DNA of 64,000 bases, taken from NCBI GenBank assembly GCA_027186245.1, contig CP114493.1, positions 1,805,501 through 1,869,500 on the forward strand. The letters are read 5' to 3'. Shown one piece after another: positions 1-11,639 of this stretch; position 1 is the stretch's first letter, and each line of letters opens with the position of its first letter. The position numbers and the translations under genes are program-made. The DNA comes from Coriaria nepalensis. Taxonomy: Eukaryota > Streptophyta > Magnoliopsida > Cucurbitales > Coriariaceae. The notes beneath the pieces were generated by a model, which was not told the DNA's origin, did not search any database, and saw nothing but the letters and a program-made list of their open reading frames with translations.

Positions 1-34
1 AAAGTAAAATTACAACTTACATGACAAAGCACAC

Positions 35-238
35 TGTAGAATATATTTAACATTCCAGCAAACAAATCAGTTTGATTTGTTTGCTGATTAGCTACTAATT
101 AGTTGCTGATTTCTAGGGTGATTGTTTCTGTTTAGGCACATATTCTGGAGTTAGACTAGGGTTTCTCTCCTATATAAGGGACCCTAAGGTGTAAATTGAA
201 AGTATTGAATGTAATTCTTTTACCTCTAAATTCTCACA
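35..238 (+). repeat. Copia-like LTR copy in a COG3 intron
   Basis: A roughly 204-bp segment beginning TGTAGAATAT and ending near CTCACA contains a TATA-like ctcctatataagg. It is clearly similar, in opposite orientation, to 8192-8424 (both share CAGCAAACAAATCAGTTTGA and the TATA block). Size, TG start and TATA box fit an LTR. I see no clean target duplication here, so the outer limits are approximate and it may be a fragment. It lies downstream of the last COG3 exon present in the window, inside an intron whose other end is outside. Confidence 0.5.
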
Positions 239-783
239 TACAAAACTTGGAAGGAATTCATACCAATTTCTTGCTAACGAGCTAAAAACATGATGTCACA
301 GGTCAAAGATATTATTTTAGATAGTTTCCCCTATTGCATATTTCAAAAATGAAAGTGGTTAATTATTGATTTCAAGTTTTCTCAATATTTTAAAGTATGA
401 TGCTTTCTAGAAAGTGAGAGACTTCTTCTTCTTGCAAGCTTTCTTGAATATGTGTGAGGCCTAGATCCTATTAGTGAGTCTACTAGTTGAATATCTTGTT
501 TTCTCATCTAAATTCCTAAACCTTGATTTCCCCTTACATGTCTTTGGGAGCAAGTTAATATATCATCATTTAATCAATAATGCTTCTGCATAGAACTAAT
601 GGACAATGAACTCATTGGGCCCAGGAACTGGTTTTTGGAGGGGCTTACTTGGACAGATATGGAGCAAACTTCGACTCCTTCCTGAAAAATGTATCAAACC
701 AGCCAATTGTTTGATCAGGATAAATGAATAGCAATTTAAAGATGGGAATCTCGTGTGAATTCAGTACAAAGACATAATTTTAC

Positions 784-3700
784 CTGCGCTAAACCAGTGA
801 ATACGGCGTGTTCTAGACAGCGGTAGAGCTTTGAAAGACATGAAAGAGTCTTCCCCAAAGGCGGATACCACAATTCTAATATATCTTGGTTTTCATCAGC
901 CTAAAATTACATAGACGAATAGGAATAAGGAAATGATACTTAAGACCTAGTATTTGTAAATTAGAAATGGGGCTAAATCAACAACTACCAGTACCCAGCT
1001 AGGTCCACCAATCAGAGAAGGATAATTTAAAATAAAACATGGATCCAAGCAGATTAATGATGTCCACTGTTATGTTTAGTAGACGATCATAACTAAATTA
1101 ATGATGAAGTGAGACTTCTAATTTTTGCAGGTCATCCAAGGAGACAAAATCATTATTTTCAGTTCAGGAAAATGGGAGGAAAAAGCCAGCAATTATGGCA
1201 TAGAAATTGGAAAAACTGCAATATTCATCACTCCATAAAAAAATCAATCTAACCCTCATCTCAATAAATATGTGTGACACAATCTTTCAAGAAACAAACT
1301 CTCTAGGTTTCGATGTGGTCACATAGTGTTCAATCATTTTCTTACTTAGTAGTATGCATGTATCAAACATACAAAAAGCCTCTCATACTATACTACTCTC
1401 GAGATGGAGAGCTAATCTTACACTTACTCAGACACATTTATATGGAATAAAAATCGTGACTAGGCTAATCCAACAAAGGTTTGAACAATGATACACATCC
1501 AATATAAGTATTTGCAACACAATGACTAATTCAAATGGCTTAAAATTATAGAAAATCCTATCCGATTATTATCAGCTAAAAGAAACCTAGTTAATTACTA
1601 AACATGGAAAAAGACAATAGCTAGGCAGTAGCTTACAGAAACTTAATAAGACTTATAGACAAATTAAGATATGAAACTGACTTTTCTCAAATTATATTAT
1701 AAGGGAAAGAAACTTTACCGAAGTAATTTCAGACTTATTATCAGAAAATTGCTCCAGCTTTGTTGGGTAATCCAAGTCTTCATCTGAAGGAAAATAGTTT
1801 GCAATCTAGAACAAAAGAGAAAAGAGGGGGGAGCTTGGTGAAGAATTAAAAAAGCCAAACTTGATTAAGAAATAAAATTGCTTCTGCAGAAAAACTGCCA
1901 TGATCTGACGTTAATGGCTAAAACAAGCTATCTGTTTAAAAGGATATAATATATGTAACGGCTTCAAAATCACTTCTATTGCAGTTTCTGAATTAAGAGA
2001 ACAATTAGGGTGAAAATTTCTACAAATCCGACAATGAATCATGGACTATACAGAGGAAACATCTAAAATGGTCACACAAGTAAATATGGATAAACTCGAG
2101 CAGACAAAGATACCTCATCATGAATATATGTTCGAGCACGAAAAGTCAACCGCTCGTGAACATCAGCCAGAATTCTTTCCAATGTGGGACGCAGTCCGGC
2201 TAATGTTTCACTTCGACGTGTGAGCTGTTCTCCCAAGACTTCAACTTTCAGAATATCAACAAGTTCACAGAGAAAATCAATATTCGTCTCGTGAATAAGT
2301 TTTGGACGCAAAGTATCATACAGGTACGTTGACCTGCATGACATGTGTAGAACCAGAATAAATATGATGACTACAATTCCAAGGGAAAAGAGAAAAGACA
2401 AATGTAAAAAAGTGTAACAATTACTTTCATTCCACGGATCTCAATGCTTCAACATTACGAAGTATACTCAGGGGTACAAAAATCAAGGAAGAACAAGTAC
2501 ACAGACTCAACATATCTTCTTTAACAAGGACTATGGAATCAAAAGCTATAATTGAGAACTAAAATGGGAGAATGATCATTCAGACCAATAAAATACGACC
2601 CTTCTGACCCAAAAGTTACTTTAACGGTTTACTCTCCAACAAGTGATTTATTAATTGAGCAACCATATGCTAAGTCCCATTTCAAGATCATCCAGCATAA
2701 AACTTACCAAACTGATCCTTTGCTGAGAAACATGAGTCTGTTCTTAAAGAATCAATTGACAAAAAAAGTAATGATCAAATCACTACAAACTGTATAAAGT
2801 TGCTCTAAGACCCTGTTGACTATAAGTTTTTGGGAGAGAAAATATGACTACAAACTAAAAGAACTTTCCAAGAGTGGGCATTATAACAATCCTACAGAGA
2901 AAAAAACCTTGACATAGCTTGTAAACCCCACAAGTACATAGACCTCATTGAAATTCAACCCTATCAAAACAACCAAGCAATAGCATCAAAACAATCCTTA
3001 TCCCCCTCAGCAGAAACCAAACCTCCATGCAATTCTACTCCTGACACTAATAGAGACAGGGAGGAGAGAGCTTTAGTTAAGACTGGGATGCAAGTTAGAC
3101 CATATTATTTAGAACGTGAATATCTTATTCAATGAGTACTTTTCACATAAGCACCAAGTCTTCCTACAAGAAATGGCTCTAATATGACATGCTGAAAACT
3201 TACAAAGGGTCTATCAATGGTGCCAAACTAGAAACGTCCTCTGAAGAAGATGGAAAGAAATGATCAAAGAGCTGATGCTCAAGCTGACAAACCTGCAACA
3301 TATAGTGCCAATCAAACAACAAAAATCCCTCTTCCATGTTTTATCATAATACCTTTGACTGAAAGAAAATACGACAAATTTACCTCTATCTGGTGGATAG
3401 CAAGCAGTTTCAATAACAAAAAATATTTTACATCCCTTCATCCTAGGCACATATATATGAGTATATGACACTAAATTAAATATAGATATGCTTATCAGTT
3501 TACATCCTTGTTTTAATTGTCAATAGATCAACAAAGGTCAAAGCAGTCTAGCTCTCTCTAATCAGGAATATCAGCATTTTTTAAAGGAAATATCAGAATT
3601 TCACTAAAAACCATTAAATGAAAAATTCTGGAAGCCCCTCTCTGAATATTATGCAATTCAATGTGTCAAGTCCTGGACTATGGAAAATTTCAATAAAAGT

Positions 3701-6700
3701 GTGAGTTCAGTTTACACAACACTACCTGCATTAGATATGCACATCCAGATCTAGTCAATGATGGCAGGGCCTCTTTCTTGGCGAATTCAAATATCCGTTG
3801 ATGCACTATGTTTTTTATCTACATCATGTTTAGTTGAAGGAGGGCAAGGTTACAGCCTATAACCACATCGCCAGGTAAATTAAACAAGTTTATAAACAAG
3901 AAACTATAATCAGCTCACCAACGAAAGCCTCTGTTCGCAATACAGTTTGTGGCATTCTGCAAGCATCTGTATATATTCTTTCCTAGATGATCTGCTTTCG
4001 ATCTCCTCCAATACCCTTTTGATCTGAAATGCTTGCAATATTTAGTTACATTTATAAAATCCAGCAGAATTGATACAAAAATAAAGGTCACATTATCTTG
4101 AACTTTTTCCCTCACTAAACTCACTCGGTAATGGAGAAGTTGAAACATATCATAAAGAATTGAATAGCTCGAGTGCAAGCCAAAGTAATAACCATAAAAA
4201 TAATTGTTACAGTAATATTCAGAAAATAATAATAAGAGAAACAATAATCATAATAACAATGATAATAACAGGAAAAAGATAAATCATAATAATCACGATA
4301 ATAATAATAATTAGTATAGTTATTTATTATTGTTATAATAATTAATAATGAGTAAAAACAAGAACAAGAACAGTAACAAGGATGACTAAAAATACCTCAT
4401 TTGCTGCTGCCTTAAAACGGACATAGATAACAGATGCCTCTACACCCTCAGAAACAGTAGCTTTACTCCCTCCACCGCTCCGCATTGCTGCCTGGACCTG
4501 ATGAAGGGAACAATCTCAGGAACAATGATTATATCACAAAGATGTAAAGGGAAACTTTGCAAGCGTGTGGAGGGGGATGTGCAAGAATGTGCTCGCATCA
4601 TTTCTAATTAATCAAGACTCAAAATTTTCTTCACCTGTGAAGAAGCATTTTTAAGAACTGAAGTTACATGAAGACGGATCATGCCAAGGGCTCGAGACTG
4701 TCAAAACATAGAAACATCTAGATTGCATAAGTCAAACAGACCTTCCCATCACTGAAGTGTCACCCAATTACAAAAGAAAAGGAAACCGAAATTGCTGCCA
4801 GTGCCACTAGTCACCTAGCAAATCATGTCAGTAATTGACAATCTTTGGCATACCTGGAGTTGTCGAAATTTGAGCAAGTATACACTAGATTCTGCATATT
4901 GTGGATTGCTTTCAACGTACCTAAGTTTATAACCAACGTCAAATACAATTAGTCAAACTATAAAAATATATTGTTGTAATTGCTGAATGATTTTCTAGGC
5001 AAGACACTGAACAACTACCCAAAGTAAATAAGCCACTTACGATATACAGTCATCAAGCCTTTTCAACAGGGGAAGAAAGTTCTCATTTCCAACACTCATA
5101 TTAGGGGAATAAAAACTGGCAGTAATCTGCAAAAGAATTTCGCAATTTTTCAATCCATGAATGTTTAGATATAACATGTTAAAATATCAATTCAATGTAT
5201 CTATACATAATTTAACAACCCCCCCCCCCCCCACCTCAAAAGAAACCAATAAACAAAATCAAGGAATGCCCTCTCTATGAATTACTAAATAATGACATGC
5301 TATCTCTAGATATTTCAAAAAGGAACTGCATTTACTACAAACTTCAAAGTACATTCCTACACAGTTAATAAATATACAAATATTTATATATACAGTATAT
5401 GTGTGTGATTTATTGAAAACTATTAGAACCCAAGGTCTGCCACATCAAACAGCCCCCTTGAAAATAACCTTTCATGTGAGAGGGGAATTGACATTTTTAT
5501 ATGCATGGATGAGAAGCCACATACAAGCAAGTGGCAACAACCAAAAACCACTGAAATATTAAAGAAAACATGTCAACTTATAACCTATTTGGTAGCAGTA
5601 GATTTTTTTTTTTTTTTGAACATTGACACCACACTAAAAAAAATGCTAAAGAAGGAATAAAAGCAAAACGAAACGAAATTGACACCACCATAAATTTCTA
5701 AATTTTCTAACAATCCCACTTTGCATATTACAATTGGAGCTTTATAAACAACTTAAGCTTTTTGGACGATTGGTAACTGAACAATAACTTTTTCCAGGTT
5801 AATGTTAGACCCCCGGATTTCCACCTAATATAGTCATTATTATTATTTTATGGCTATTTTAGTAATTGGATGTTAGTAGTATAAATAGCAGTAGTATGGT
5901 TAGGGTTTAGGGGGGGAATTGATTTTGGAGAGTAGAACTCTTAGAGGGAGATGGTCTACCTCTCGAATGGTAGACCAACCTATGTTATTTTAATTATTGC
6001 ATAATAAATATTAGCCCTAATTCTATATCTCTAGATCGGGTCCTATCAAATTGGTATTAGAGCACTCGATCAATGATGGATGCGAAGAAGGTAGAGGCAC
6101 TCGAGGAGAAATTGGAGAGCGTAGTGATGGCGATCAAAACAACGATCGAAGAAGCTTCTCGACAGTACAGCATTAGTTTTCATCGTTGGAAGCCATGTTG
6201 GTGAAACTGACCGAGATGCAGATTAGGGCACCACCGAACCCTGACCAACTTATGGGCGGTCATGGTCGGGCAGCAAGGGATATCGCCGGAGAAGGCAGCC
6301 AAGGCAGTCGCAGTGGAGGCGAGCAGGCTGCAGGGGGGAACTAGCAGCGGGCGGCGCAGTGGTGGGCGCGGGCGCTGACGGCCATGCTAAGGAAGAGTTT
6401 GGCTGTGAACTGGGGGTAGGCTCAGGGACGACAGCGCCCCTGTGGGGGGGTGGCCGGAAGGGTTCAATTCGGACCAAGGGAAAAAGGGACGGAACAAGGG
6501 CTGGTAGGCGGTTATGCGGCAGAAACCGCCGCGAGCAGTGAGGTAAGGGCGTCGAGGGTTGATTTTAGTGTTTCGACGAAACCCCCATGGGCGAGGCAAG
6601 GTCAGCATGCGGCTGTGCAGGGCAGAATATGGGCTGACCCGTAGATTCGCAAACTGAAAATGCTTATTCTTGAAGGCGAGAATGCTGAAGCATGGGTCTA

Positions 6701-9700
6701 TAGGGTGGAAAGATACTTCGCGACTAACGGGCTTTCCGAAGAGGAAAAGCTGCAGGCAGTAGGCAGCAGGTCTCTGTTTGGAGGGGCCAGCGTTGTCATG
6801 GTTTCAATGGTGTGAGCATCAACAACCCATTGGGTCGTGGACGGAGTTCAAGCAACCAGTAATGTAAGGTTTCGACCCTCACAAGATGGGGACTTACACG
6901 AACAGTTCTTGGCCCTTCACCAGGAGGGGACAATGTTGGAGTACCGAGAGAAGTTCGAGTTGCTTTTCGACCCATTAATGGGAGTCTTTCCAGAAATCAT
7001 GGAGGGAAATTTTTTAAAGTGGTTGAAGCCGGAAATTCAGTCAACATTGAAGTTACTAAGGCCCACCGGACTTGGGGAGTATATGGACTTGGCATTACAA
7101 GTGGAGGAGAAGAGAAATGCCAAAAAACAACAACAAAACAGCCATGGCAGTTTTGTTCACCAAGGTTATACCGGGAACCATAGCGCTAAGATTCAAACCG
7201 TTATTGTCGATAAGGAGGCGCCGGAAGAGAGGAGAACATGCTACCGTCCGGAAGGGAGTTTCAAAAGGTTGACGGAGACAGAGATCTCAAACAAAAGAGC
7301 CAAAGGGTTGTGTTTTCGTTTTGACGAGAAATTTTTGCCCGGGCATCGTTGTAAGGATAGGAGCCTCCAAGTGTTAACGGTCGGTGATGAGGATGATGAT
7401 ATGGTGGAACCAGAGGAGGAGAGGGAGGAGGGACTGGTGCATCACCATCTAGACCCCTGGTTTCCGGACCATTAGCATCATACAACAGTTTCCAAATTTC
7501 CACCTTGAGGACAAGGTGTCTCGTTGGGAGGGGAGTAATGTTAGATCCCCGGATTTCCACCTAATATAGTCATTATTATTATTTTAGGGCTATTTTAGTA
7601 ATTGGTTGTTAGTAGTATAAATAGTAGTAATATGGTTAGGGTTTAGGGGGGGATTGATTTTGGAGAGTAAGAACTCTTAGGGAGAGACGGTCTACCTCTC
7701 GAATAGTAGACCAACCTATGTCATTTTGATTATTGCATAATAAAGATTAGCTCTAATTCTATATCTCTAGATCGGGTCCTATCAGTTAACTAGTGTGTAC
7801 CCCTTGCATATGACCACATCATACATTTTGGCAATGTTGGGATTCAGTGATATATAGCTTATATATTGATATGTTATATTAAAAATAACAAATAATTATT
7901 ATTATATAGACCATATCAACGACTATGCATCCACAATCAAAATTAACAAACTTGGTTGTCGTGGATAAATCAGAAGAATCAGTACGTTAGTAGATTTTCG
8001 AAGAGTCTTCATTTATTTAAAAAAGACACCAGGTTATTCTACATATATACTACGATTAGTAGATTATAAATTCTTTTTGCAGTGATCTTCTGCTAAAAGG
8101 CCTTTTCATATTATATCGAAAACATGGCTTCTCCTTGTTATTAGAGTCATTTGAAAACAAATTTCCAACCCAGTGACTGAACTTGCATATCGTGACTGTG
8201 AATTTTAGAGGTAAAAGAAATTTTATTCATACTCTGAATTTACATCTCAGGTTCCTTTATATAGGAGAGAAAACCTAGTCTAACTACACAATACATACCT
8301 AAATAGATTCTATTAGAATCCCTAGAAAATCGTAACTACCTAACAACTAAACAGCAATTAACCAGCAACCAAATCAAACTGATTTGTTTGCTGGAAGCGT
8401 AAGTCTATCTTACAATATTTTACACATATCATAAAGGAAAAGCCCTAAATATGCCAACTTCAAAGTTCACTAGTGGCCCACCCTTTCGGTGATGTTTTTT
8501 AAGCCATGATGCAACTAACTGGCTAAAATAATTTTAATAAGATACACAGGAAATGCAGGGGGAAAATAAAGAATGCATGCTAAAAATAATGCCGAACCCA
8601 ACTGAAATCGAGGTAAAATGACAAGCAAAGCTTACATTCTCCAATTCATCGAAGTAATTCAGCTTACTGTGCAGTGCTTCTGCAAACTCAATAAGTCGTT
8701 CCTTCTCCATTACCTTCACCATATATGGGAGATGCAATCTGCAGGTTAATTTAAGTCTAAACATGGAACTTTTTGTAACATGGTACTGTTGAACCCAATC
8801 AGGAAACAGAAGCAAGATATGAGCCCAATGGAAGATTCAGTCATATACATTATAAGCAGCTACTCAATAGCAAAAGTTAGAGAAAATTATTAAGCAATCA
8901 ATGAATAGATTCCATTAGGACCTTTGACCTCTCCACATGAAGGTAAAGCCATTCATTTTACATATAAGGTTTCATTCTCATTTTTAGCTTATCAATTATA
9001 CATCTAACTAACACATCATTTTCTAGTCTCTCGACGCTAGGAGTTGTAACTCGGCATAAGATGTACTACAAGAACTCTCTTTTCATGGAGAGGGAGGAGG
9101 GGGATAATTATTTATTGCTAATGCTATCTTCATCTAACCATTCCCACAACCTACATGTGTAAGGGTCTTGTGCCTTGTAATTCTGTTACGGCAAATTGTC
9201 TCTAAAAACTATACTTAACAGCTGAAATATCATTAAAAGTGTGAAGAGAGACAAATCCACACCAGTCTGTCGCAGGCATCATGAAGAGTTTTAGTCTTGG
9301 TTGCTACTGCCTGATGTTGTAGCTGTAATTCATTGAATAAACCCAATGTATCATCCACCTGCATCAGAGAAACCTTACCAATCATAAAGAGTTTGAATTA
9401 AGAATATTGTTAAGAACAAGTGTCAAGAAAGAGTTAACAGACAAATTAACAATGTAAAGTGGTAGTAAATACCTGAATAAGTATATCATCACAGGTCTGT
9501 ATCCGCTCTGTTAGAGTATGTACATAGTGTCTGTACTTCTCTTCTGTCTACAGCCAGAATAATCTCGTTTGAAATAAATAATCACATTTCTCTCTAGTTA
9601 AGCTGATAGAAATGAGAAATCCCTACTAACCTCTGATTTCATGGCTGATTCAAGATCCGTAAACCATTTATAAAACTGTACAAGGTTGAAAATCAAGAGC

Positions 9701-10346
9701 AAATGAATAGAAGCAAAGCGCTTAGAGAAACCACCGATGCACTTGATAAAAATTGGCAACTTGTATACATTACATAAGATTAAGCTTACATAACAAACTT
9801 CAGAAAACCAAAACAACATTTTAAAAGGTCACTATTGTTCATTGGGAATTAAGTTTATAGGGAGAACATAGTCAAGCCCGATTGATAGAATACATTACCT
9901 GGTTAGTATTAACCAAAATAGCCTCCATTGCCCTAGAATCTACAGATGTGGTGTCCTTAGTGGAAATTGAGAGGCCATTATCTTGGCCAGAGATCTGATC
10001 TTGGTCCTAGTTTTGCAAGAAAAGATGCTCAGTGCCCAATGCATTAAAAAAAGAAATAATCGAGAGGGCAGGAACGGCAGTCTTACCAAATTAAGAGGAA
10101 ATGGTCTGTCAGAAACTGCATGAGAGAGGCTCACTACAGCTGCCTGTTGCTGCTCTGTTAGAGGAGCATTCTGGACACAAAAAATGGAAGCAATGAGCAG
10201 CAAATGTATTATCTAGTGAAATTCGAGTAAAATAAGGTAAGAGCAGCCATAGATACCTGCTCCCAAGTAGAAGCGAAGTTGTAGCCTCTGGATATTGCTC
10301 CAGATCTGTGTACGCTAGAAAATGGAGGACTGCCTTTTGTTGCCAT
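784..10346 (-). CDS. COG3: Conserved oligomeric Golgi complex subunit 3 (COG3/Sec34), 3' end outside window
   Basis: COG3 is a lobe-A subunit of the COG tethering complex, which captures retrograde vesicles at the Golgi. Seventeen exons read in phase: 10257-10346, 10087-10170, 9899-9955, 9631-9675, 9473-9547, 9263-9358, 8636-8713, 5041-5126, 4854-4920, 4635-4697, 4396-4497, 3919-4023, 3726-3818, 3204-3292, 2114-2333, 1719-1805 and 784-900. They encode about 518 residues of a family usually near 780. Recognisable segments are [10 protein letters not shown] and [10 protein letters not shown] at the N terminus, the coiled-coil-like [17 protein letters not shown], and [11 protein letters not shown]. 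The start at 10346 is the ATG giving the usual short N terminus. The intron between 8636 and 5126 is 3.5 kb and carries two transposon insertions. The next expected exon is not in 1-783, so the gene continues beyond the window. No stop or frameshift is seen. Confidence 0.92.
5221..5232. repeat. Poly-C homopolymer run
   Basis: About 12 consecutive C bases lie in a COG3 intron. This is a simple length-variable repeat with no function that I can infer. Confidence 0.8.
5803..6048 (+). repeat. 5' LTR of the Gypsy derivative
   Basis: This 246-bp LTR starts TGTTAG and ends CTATCA. It carries a TATA-like gtataaatag near 5879. By eye it is about 95% identical to the right LTR, with scattered substitutions and compensating 1-bp indels, so insertion is not very recent. 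Confidence 0.92.
6050..6062 (+). other. Primer-binding site, initiator tRNA-Met type
   Basis: TTGGTATTAGAGC lies 1-2 bases after the 5' LTR. It matches the usual plant site TGGTATCAGAGC at 11 of 12 positions (T for C). This is the expected place for priming minus-strand cDNA synthesis. Confidence 0.85.
6073..7538 (+). pseudogene. Broken Ty3/Gypsy gag with residual polyprotein tail
   Basis: The reading starts at 6073 ([15 protein letters not shown]) and is interrupted by an early stop near 6200 and by further frame changes. A second piece at about 6650-6815 ([15 protein letters not shown]) is the N-terminal part of the retrotransposon gag domain. The remainder continues in another frame at 6837-7475. 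Near 7310-7350 the zinc-knuckle region reads [14 protein letters not shown], in which the second Cys of the usual C-x2-C-x4-H-x4-C pattern is Phe, so zinc binding is probably lost. The final 90 bases in another frame match the usual C-terminal tail of Gypsy integrase polyproteins. It is not functional as it stands. Confidence 0.82.
7525..7538 (+). other. Polypurine tract
   Basis: GGGAGGGGAG followed by TAA lies immediately before the right LTR. This is the position and composition expected for the plus-strand primer of an LTR retrotransposon. Confidence 0.75.
7539..7784 (+). repeat. 3' LTR of the Gypsy derivative
   Basis: This is a 246-bp direct copy of 5803-6048 with TG...CA ends, followed by the target duplication GTTAA at 7785-7789. 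Confidence 0.92.
8192..8424 (-). mobile_element. Solo Copia-like LTR in a COG3 intron
   Basis: The minus strand starts TGTAAAATATT, has a TATA-like ctcctatataaagg and ends near TTCACAGTCAC. It is flanked by CATATC at 8186-8191 and 8425-8430, a plausible target duplication. No internal retrotransposon sequence adjoins it, so it looks like the product of LTR-LTR recombination. It belongs to the same family as 35-238 but is inverted relative to it. Confidence 0.65.
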
Positions 10347-10639
10347 CAGGCTCGATGAAGACGCCGCTTGTGAGATAGGAATCTTCTTGTGAACTTTACT
10401 GACCCCTCTGGCACCACGATCCGGATCGTACCACCTCAAACCAGGGAAGAAAATACAGGATCGAAACGCGAGCTTTGTCAAATCTGATATGGGGATTCAG
10501 ACAGCTGAAATTGATCATGTATCCATGAAATTAGAAGAAAATTTAGGACCATGGTAGGAAATAAAGAATGACAACAGTATCGTAATTCGTAGCCTGAAGA
10601 TGTCGAAGGTGACCTGAAGAAGAGTGAAAGGGTCATTTT

Positions 10640-11160
10640 GTATTAGCCTTAAAATGGTAAAAGAAAATATAAATTTAACCTTTTTTTTTTTAATATTTAC
10701 GATACTAATTTAATATAATTAAAAAGAAAAAAAAAAGGATAAATAAAGTTATGTTTTAAAAAGCTAATAAAAATGATAAGTGAATTATTTTAATGTCATT
10801 GAAAAAGATAAGTTTGTCGTCATTATACTACCGAGATAATCAAAGGTATTTTTTTACCTTAGTGTTTCCTCAATGAGATATGATTTACTTTCATTTTCTC
10901 ATCATTTTTCATTTATATCAACTATAAATTTTAAATAAATTTGTATCCGAGATTTATAATCGTAAGTGGAGAACTTTAAGATAGAAAAAATTTTAGGTTT
11001 ATGGTAAGGTCCATACCCACATTTTTTACTTTTTTTTATGAAAATGTGATAGGTAATTATCTATTTTTGTGTCATTTTATTCAAGTAGTGATTGTAATAG
11101 ACATTTCAAATTGTTATGCAAGTAAAAGAATATGAAAAAATAAAAAAAAATACAAAATCT
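10640..11160. other. AT-rich intergenic DNA upstream of COG3
   Basis: This stretch contains A and T homopolymer runs and no coding sequence that I can support. The COG3 promoter and 5' UTR should lie in the first few hundred bases upstream of 10346, but I cannot identify a convincing TATA box or initiation site. Confidence 0.5.
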
Positions 11161-11174
11161 GAAAAAAAAATAAG

Positions 11175-11512
11175 TGGAGTTCATGTTTCCCAATTTTTTA
11201 ATGTATTCGTTTCCAATCTATTGATAGAATATTGGGAAATTGAAAAATAGATCAGAATTCAAAATTTTTCCAATTTTTCAATATATTAAGTAGTCAAAGT
11301 ACATTAGAAAATTGGGAAACAGAACATGATCAAAATATTTTCACAATTTTCCAATGTCTCAATATCCGAGAGTAAATTGAAAAATTGAAAAATAAAACAG
11401 AATATAAATATTTCTCAATTTTCCAATTTACTAGTAAGAGAGTATATTGGGGAATTGGGAAAACATAACAAAAAAAAAATACTTCCCAATTTCCCAATGT
11501 CTTAAAAGTATA
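11175..11512. repeat. Minisatellite of about 70-78 bp units with internal dyads
   Basis: About four and a half diverged units follow each other, with units starting near 11229, 11306, 11376 and 11446. Each has an ATTGGGAAA-like block about 40 bases before its reverse complement TTTCCCAATT, so each unit could fold into a hairpin. Units differ at many positions, so the array is old. It lies just upstream of the MULE transposase remnant. Confidence 0.75.
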
Positions 11513-11639
11513 TTAATTTCATTTTTGTTTTTCCTTCTTTATAGATGAAAAGTCATTTCATAGTTATATGTTTCGATAATGAGTAGAATTAGAAAGATAA
11601 TTTATTCCTTTGACATGTAAATAGCATTGAAGGAACAAC

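Larger units (their letters stand above)
5803..7784 (+). mobile_element. Non-autonomous Ty3/Gypsy-type LTR retrotransposon (pol deleted)
   Basis: The element is complete at its ends. Two direct LTRs (5803-6048 and 7539-7784, each 246 bp, TG...CA) enclose 1,490 bp of internal DNA. The 5-bp duplication GTTAA flanks it at 5798-5802 and 7785-7789. A primer-binding site matching initiator tRNA-Met follows the left LTR, and a purine tract precedes the right LTR. The interior encodes only a broken Gypsy-type gag and, next to the right LTR, a short tail reading [10 protein letters not shown] that is normally the end of the integrase polyprotein. Protease, reverse transcriptase, RNase H and integrase cores are absent, so movement would need enzymes in trans. 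It sits in the same transcriptional region as COG3 but in opposite orientation, in the 3.5-kb intron. Confidence 0.92.

Noticed and set aside
6250..6644. Several overlapping open frames on both strands
   Set aside because: These are shadows of the broken gag region in GC-richer DNA of the retrotransposon.
11175..11512. CRISPR-like array
   Set aside because: Units are diverged, spacers are not distinct, and the DNA is from a plant nucleus.
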